Origin: Fibrobacter sp.
GTDB lineage: Bacteria; Fibrobacterota; Fibrobacteria; Fibrobacterales; Fibrobacteraceae
Length of the DNA stretch: 25,311 bases
Assembly (NCBI GenBank): GCA_017550445.1
Contig: JAFZOV010000083.1
Span: 1-25,311, forward strand
Direction: 5' to 3'
The notes below the pieces were generated by a model, which worked only from the letters and a program-made list of their open reading frames with translations, made no database searches and was not told the origin of the DNA. Position 1 is the stretch's first letter; the number at the start of each line of letters is the position of its first letter. This document shows positions 23,908-25,311 of the stretch, in pieces. Made by a program: the position numbers and the translations under genes.

Positions 23908-23964
23908 ACAGAATTTTCTTTAATTTTTATTCAGATTTTTCTCATTTTTATTCAATTTTCTTCA
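23908..23964. repeat. Imperfect ~20-bp tandem T-tract repeat upstream of the TIGR02147 gene
   Basis: TTTTTATTCA begins both 23924-23944 and 23945-23964, each followed by a T-rich stretch ending TCA. A weaker copy (CAGAATTTTCTTTAA) lies just before. T-tracts recur about every two helix turns (one turn is ~10 bp), so the DNA may be curved or act as an upstream activating element. The rest of the 205-bp spacer before the gene holds two TATAAT words (23900, 23971) without good -35 boxes. Confidence 0.5.
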
Positions 23965-23983
23965 TTTTTGTATAATTAAATAT

Positions 23984-24012
23984 TTGACTTACGTTTAAAA
24001 TTAAGGTATATT
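23984..24012 (+). promoter_or_regulatory. Sigma70-type promoter of the TIGR02147/lipoprotein pair, possibly leaderless
   Basis: TTGACT (23984-23989) and TATATT (24007-24012) are separated by exactly 17 bases. The expected transcript start is at about 24018-24020, on or next to the ATG at 24020, and there is no Shine-Dalgarno. Leaderless translation is therefore possible. The surrounding AT-richness leaves some risk of a chance match. Confidence 0.6.
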
Positions 24013-24019
24013 CTTTAGT

Positions 24020-24853
24020 ATGAAATCGGTACTTGAATACAAAGACTACCACCTCTTTATGCAGGACTATTACGACGAACGCAAGCGTCTCGGAGCGTTC
24101 TCGTGGCGGGAGTTCTGCAAAAGCGCCGGCTTTTCTTCGCCGAACTTTTTAAAGCTGGTGTGCATGGGCCAGAGCAATTTAAGCCGCCCCAAAATTGCAG
24201 ACGTGGCCAAGGCCATGGGCCTTGCCGATTTCGAAGCAGACTATTTCCGCGAGATGGTCACCTTCTGCAACGCCGAAAAAGATTCCGTCAAGAAGGCCGC
24301 CTTGCTAGAAATGCAAAAGATTGCGTTGGAGCACAAGGTCCGCGTAGTCGACAGCGACGCCTTCCAGTATTATGAATCCTGGAAGGACCCGGTTCTCAGG
24401 GAACTGGCCCCCATGATGCCCGGCGCCAACCCGCGGGACATGGCCGACGAATGCAAGGAACACGTATCCGCCGAAGAAGTCCGCGACATTCTGACCTTCT
24501 TGGTGAAGGCCGGGTTCCTCAAAAAAGACGGAGACAAGGTTTACTCCCAGACAGAACAGACCGTCATCGGTTCCAAGGAAGCCTTGCCCATCGCCATCCG
24601 CGCCATGCACAAAGAAATGGCAAACATGGCCGCCCGCGCCGTAGACCGCTACTCGGCCACAGAGCGTTACTTTACCGGAGTCACACTCAGCGTTTGCCAA
24701 GAAGCCAAAGACAGAATCGAAAAAGAACTGGACGACTGCTGCAGAAAGGTTCTTTCTATCGCCAATTCGTACAAAGACTCGGATCAGGTTTGCAGAATCA
24801 ATTTTCAATTTTTCCCGGTCACCGAAAAAATAGAGGAACCGCACCATGCTTAA
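24020..24853 (+). CDS. TIGR02147 family protein (putative regulator)
   Basis: A 277-residue soluble protein. The N-terminus (YKDYHLFMQDYYDERKR, then FSWREFCKSAGFSSPNFLKLV, GQSNLSR and ADVAKAMGL, ~6-75) has the typical TIGR02147 pattern and looks like a helix-turn-helix module. The rest, including VRDILTFLVKAGFLKKDGDKVY, resembles a winged-helix-like segment, and the C-terminal half corresponds to the DUF4423 region. The family is best known as paralogous in Fibrobacter succinogenes and is thought, without proof that I know of, to be regulatory. The gene overlaps the next lipoprotein gene by eight bases. The start is the ATG directly after a strong promoter-like sequence. Function is inferred; family membership is secure. 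Confidence 0.88.
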   Translation: MKSVLEYKDYHLFMQDYYDERKRLGAFSWREFCKSAGFSSPNFLKLVCMGQSNLSRPKIADVAKAMGLADFEADYFREMVTFCNAEKDSVKKAALLEMQKIALEHKVRVVDSDAFQYYESWKDPVLRELAPMMPGANPRDMADECKEHVSAEEVRDILTFLVKAGFLKKDGDKVYSQTEQTVIGSKEALPIAIRAMHKEMANMAARAVDRYSATERYFTGVTLSVCQEAKDRIEKELDDCCRKVLSIANSYKDSDQVCRINFQFFPVTEKIEEPHHA

Positions 24854-25311
24854 GAAGTTTTTGCTCTTTACCGGATGTTTTTCGCTGATCGCAATGATCG
24901 CCTGTTCCAGCAACGATGTGGCCGGTGGCACCATCGACCCCAATACCCTTGCCGCGGCCAGCAGTTCCTCGATTGCAGAAAACAAGAGTTCTTCGTCAAC
25001 AAAAAACAATGCCGATGAGGGACCCGATATCAAAACAGAATCTAGTTCCGACAGCGACATTTATCCAGACAATCCATTTTACAGCTCTTCAAGCAACAAG
25101 GGCATCTACATTGAATCTAGGAATTTCGACATCAAATATAACGGCCCAGACACAGAAGATGGAGTATACATCCAACCCGTCCCTTCCGCTGCGGCATACA
25201 AGTCGATCGAAGGTGATTCCGTAAGCGTAACACTGCAAAATGTCAGCTTGGCGAGCCCTTGCGAAACAGACATGCTAGAATCCTTCGTAGAATTCGTCAA
25301 TTCCAAGGGAG
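24846..25311 (+). CDS. Serine-rich surface lipoprotein, N-terminal part (3' end outside window)
   Basis: The open frame runs from ATG 24846 to the end of the window (155 full codons) with no stop. MLKKFLLF, a hydrophobic stretch and lipobox MIAC (Cys20) make a lipoprotein signal. The mature start CSSNDVAGGTIDPNT followed by repeated short serine runs (ASSSSI, KSSSST, ESSSDS, YSSSSN) is the flexible linker style of Fibrobacter surface lipoproteins. A folded domain seems to begin around IYIESRNFD, and no family can be named from the visible part. It overlaps the TIGR02147 gene by eight bases, so translation is coupled. A Shine-Dalgarno-like GAGGAA lies seven bases before the ATG. Confidence 0.85.
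   Translation, partial: MLKKFLLFTGCFSLIAMIACSSNDVAGGTIDPNTLAAASSSSIAENKSSSSTKNNADEGPDIKTESSSDSDIYPDNPFYSSSSNKGIYIESRNFDIKYNGPDTEDGVYIQPVPSAAAYKSIEGDSVSVTLQNVSLASPCETDMLESFVEFVNSKG

Noticed and set aside
23900..23976. TATAAT words at 23900 and 23971 as main promoters
   Set aside because: No -35 box was found at 16-18 bases upstream of either, unlike the pair at 23984/24007.

Overview
The window looks like chromosomal DNA of a Fibrobacter-type bacterium (phylum Fibrobacterota). The evidence is a TIGR02147-family protein (a family I know mainly as paralogous in Fibrobacter succinogenes) overlapping the gene of a serine-rich surface lipoprotein whose N-terminus is typical of that group. It also carries Gram-negative outer-membrane genes (MCE/Mla lipid transport, a beta-barrel porin, several lipoproteins) on a moderately GC-rich coding background with AT-rich intergenic spacers. 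Species assignment is inference; no rRNA or other marker is present.

Layout. (1) 1-1057: 3' part of metG. (2) 1054-4040: convergent and divergent small genes. These are a membrane-anchored M15-like peptidase, a small lipoprotein, a PDZ-thioredoxin (TlpA-like) protein and a dihydroorotate dehydrogenase. A long palindrome lies between the last two. (3) 4131-6223: an M20 peptidase translationally coupled to a CobB-like sirtuin. (4) 10983-6224, minus strand: a hybrid sensor kinase, then a YejE-like peptide ABC permease, then an OppD-like ATPase. The second permease and the binding protein are not present. (5) 11042-17282, plus strand: hflX, then a compact MCE lipid-transport locus made of a STAS-MlaE fusion, MlaF, MlaD, a PqiC-like auxiliary lipoprotein and an outer-membrane barrel. 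It ends at a strong terminator. (6) 17379-21216: a self-contained two-gene cassette encoding a STAND-like NTPase with helical repeats and an overlapping DUF917 protein. It has its own promoter region with repeated GTACAAA words, its own strong terminator, and codon use rich in ATA, unlike its neighbours. (7) 21268-23814: topoisomerase IV subunit A. (8) 23839-25311: an AT-rich promoter region, the TIGR02147 gene and the start of the overlapping lipoprotein gene.

How the genes work together. The MlaE-MlaF-MlaD-lipoprotein-barrel order suggests an inner-to-outer-membrane lipid route, with the barrel as a possible outer-membrane partner. The NTPase/DUF917 pair is the best candidate here for an undescribed system: a sensor-like NTPase coupled to a putative enzyme. 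The TIGR02147/lipoprotein pair looks like a regulator plus surface-protein unit.

Small interspersed repeats are scattered through the window. Four short palindromic elements share a GTCAT...ATC framework. One of them lies inside the coding sequence of a lipoprotein signal peptide. There is no tRNA, rRNA, CRISPR array or transposase that I can see, and no gene-free stretch longer than about 205 bases.
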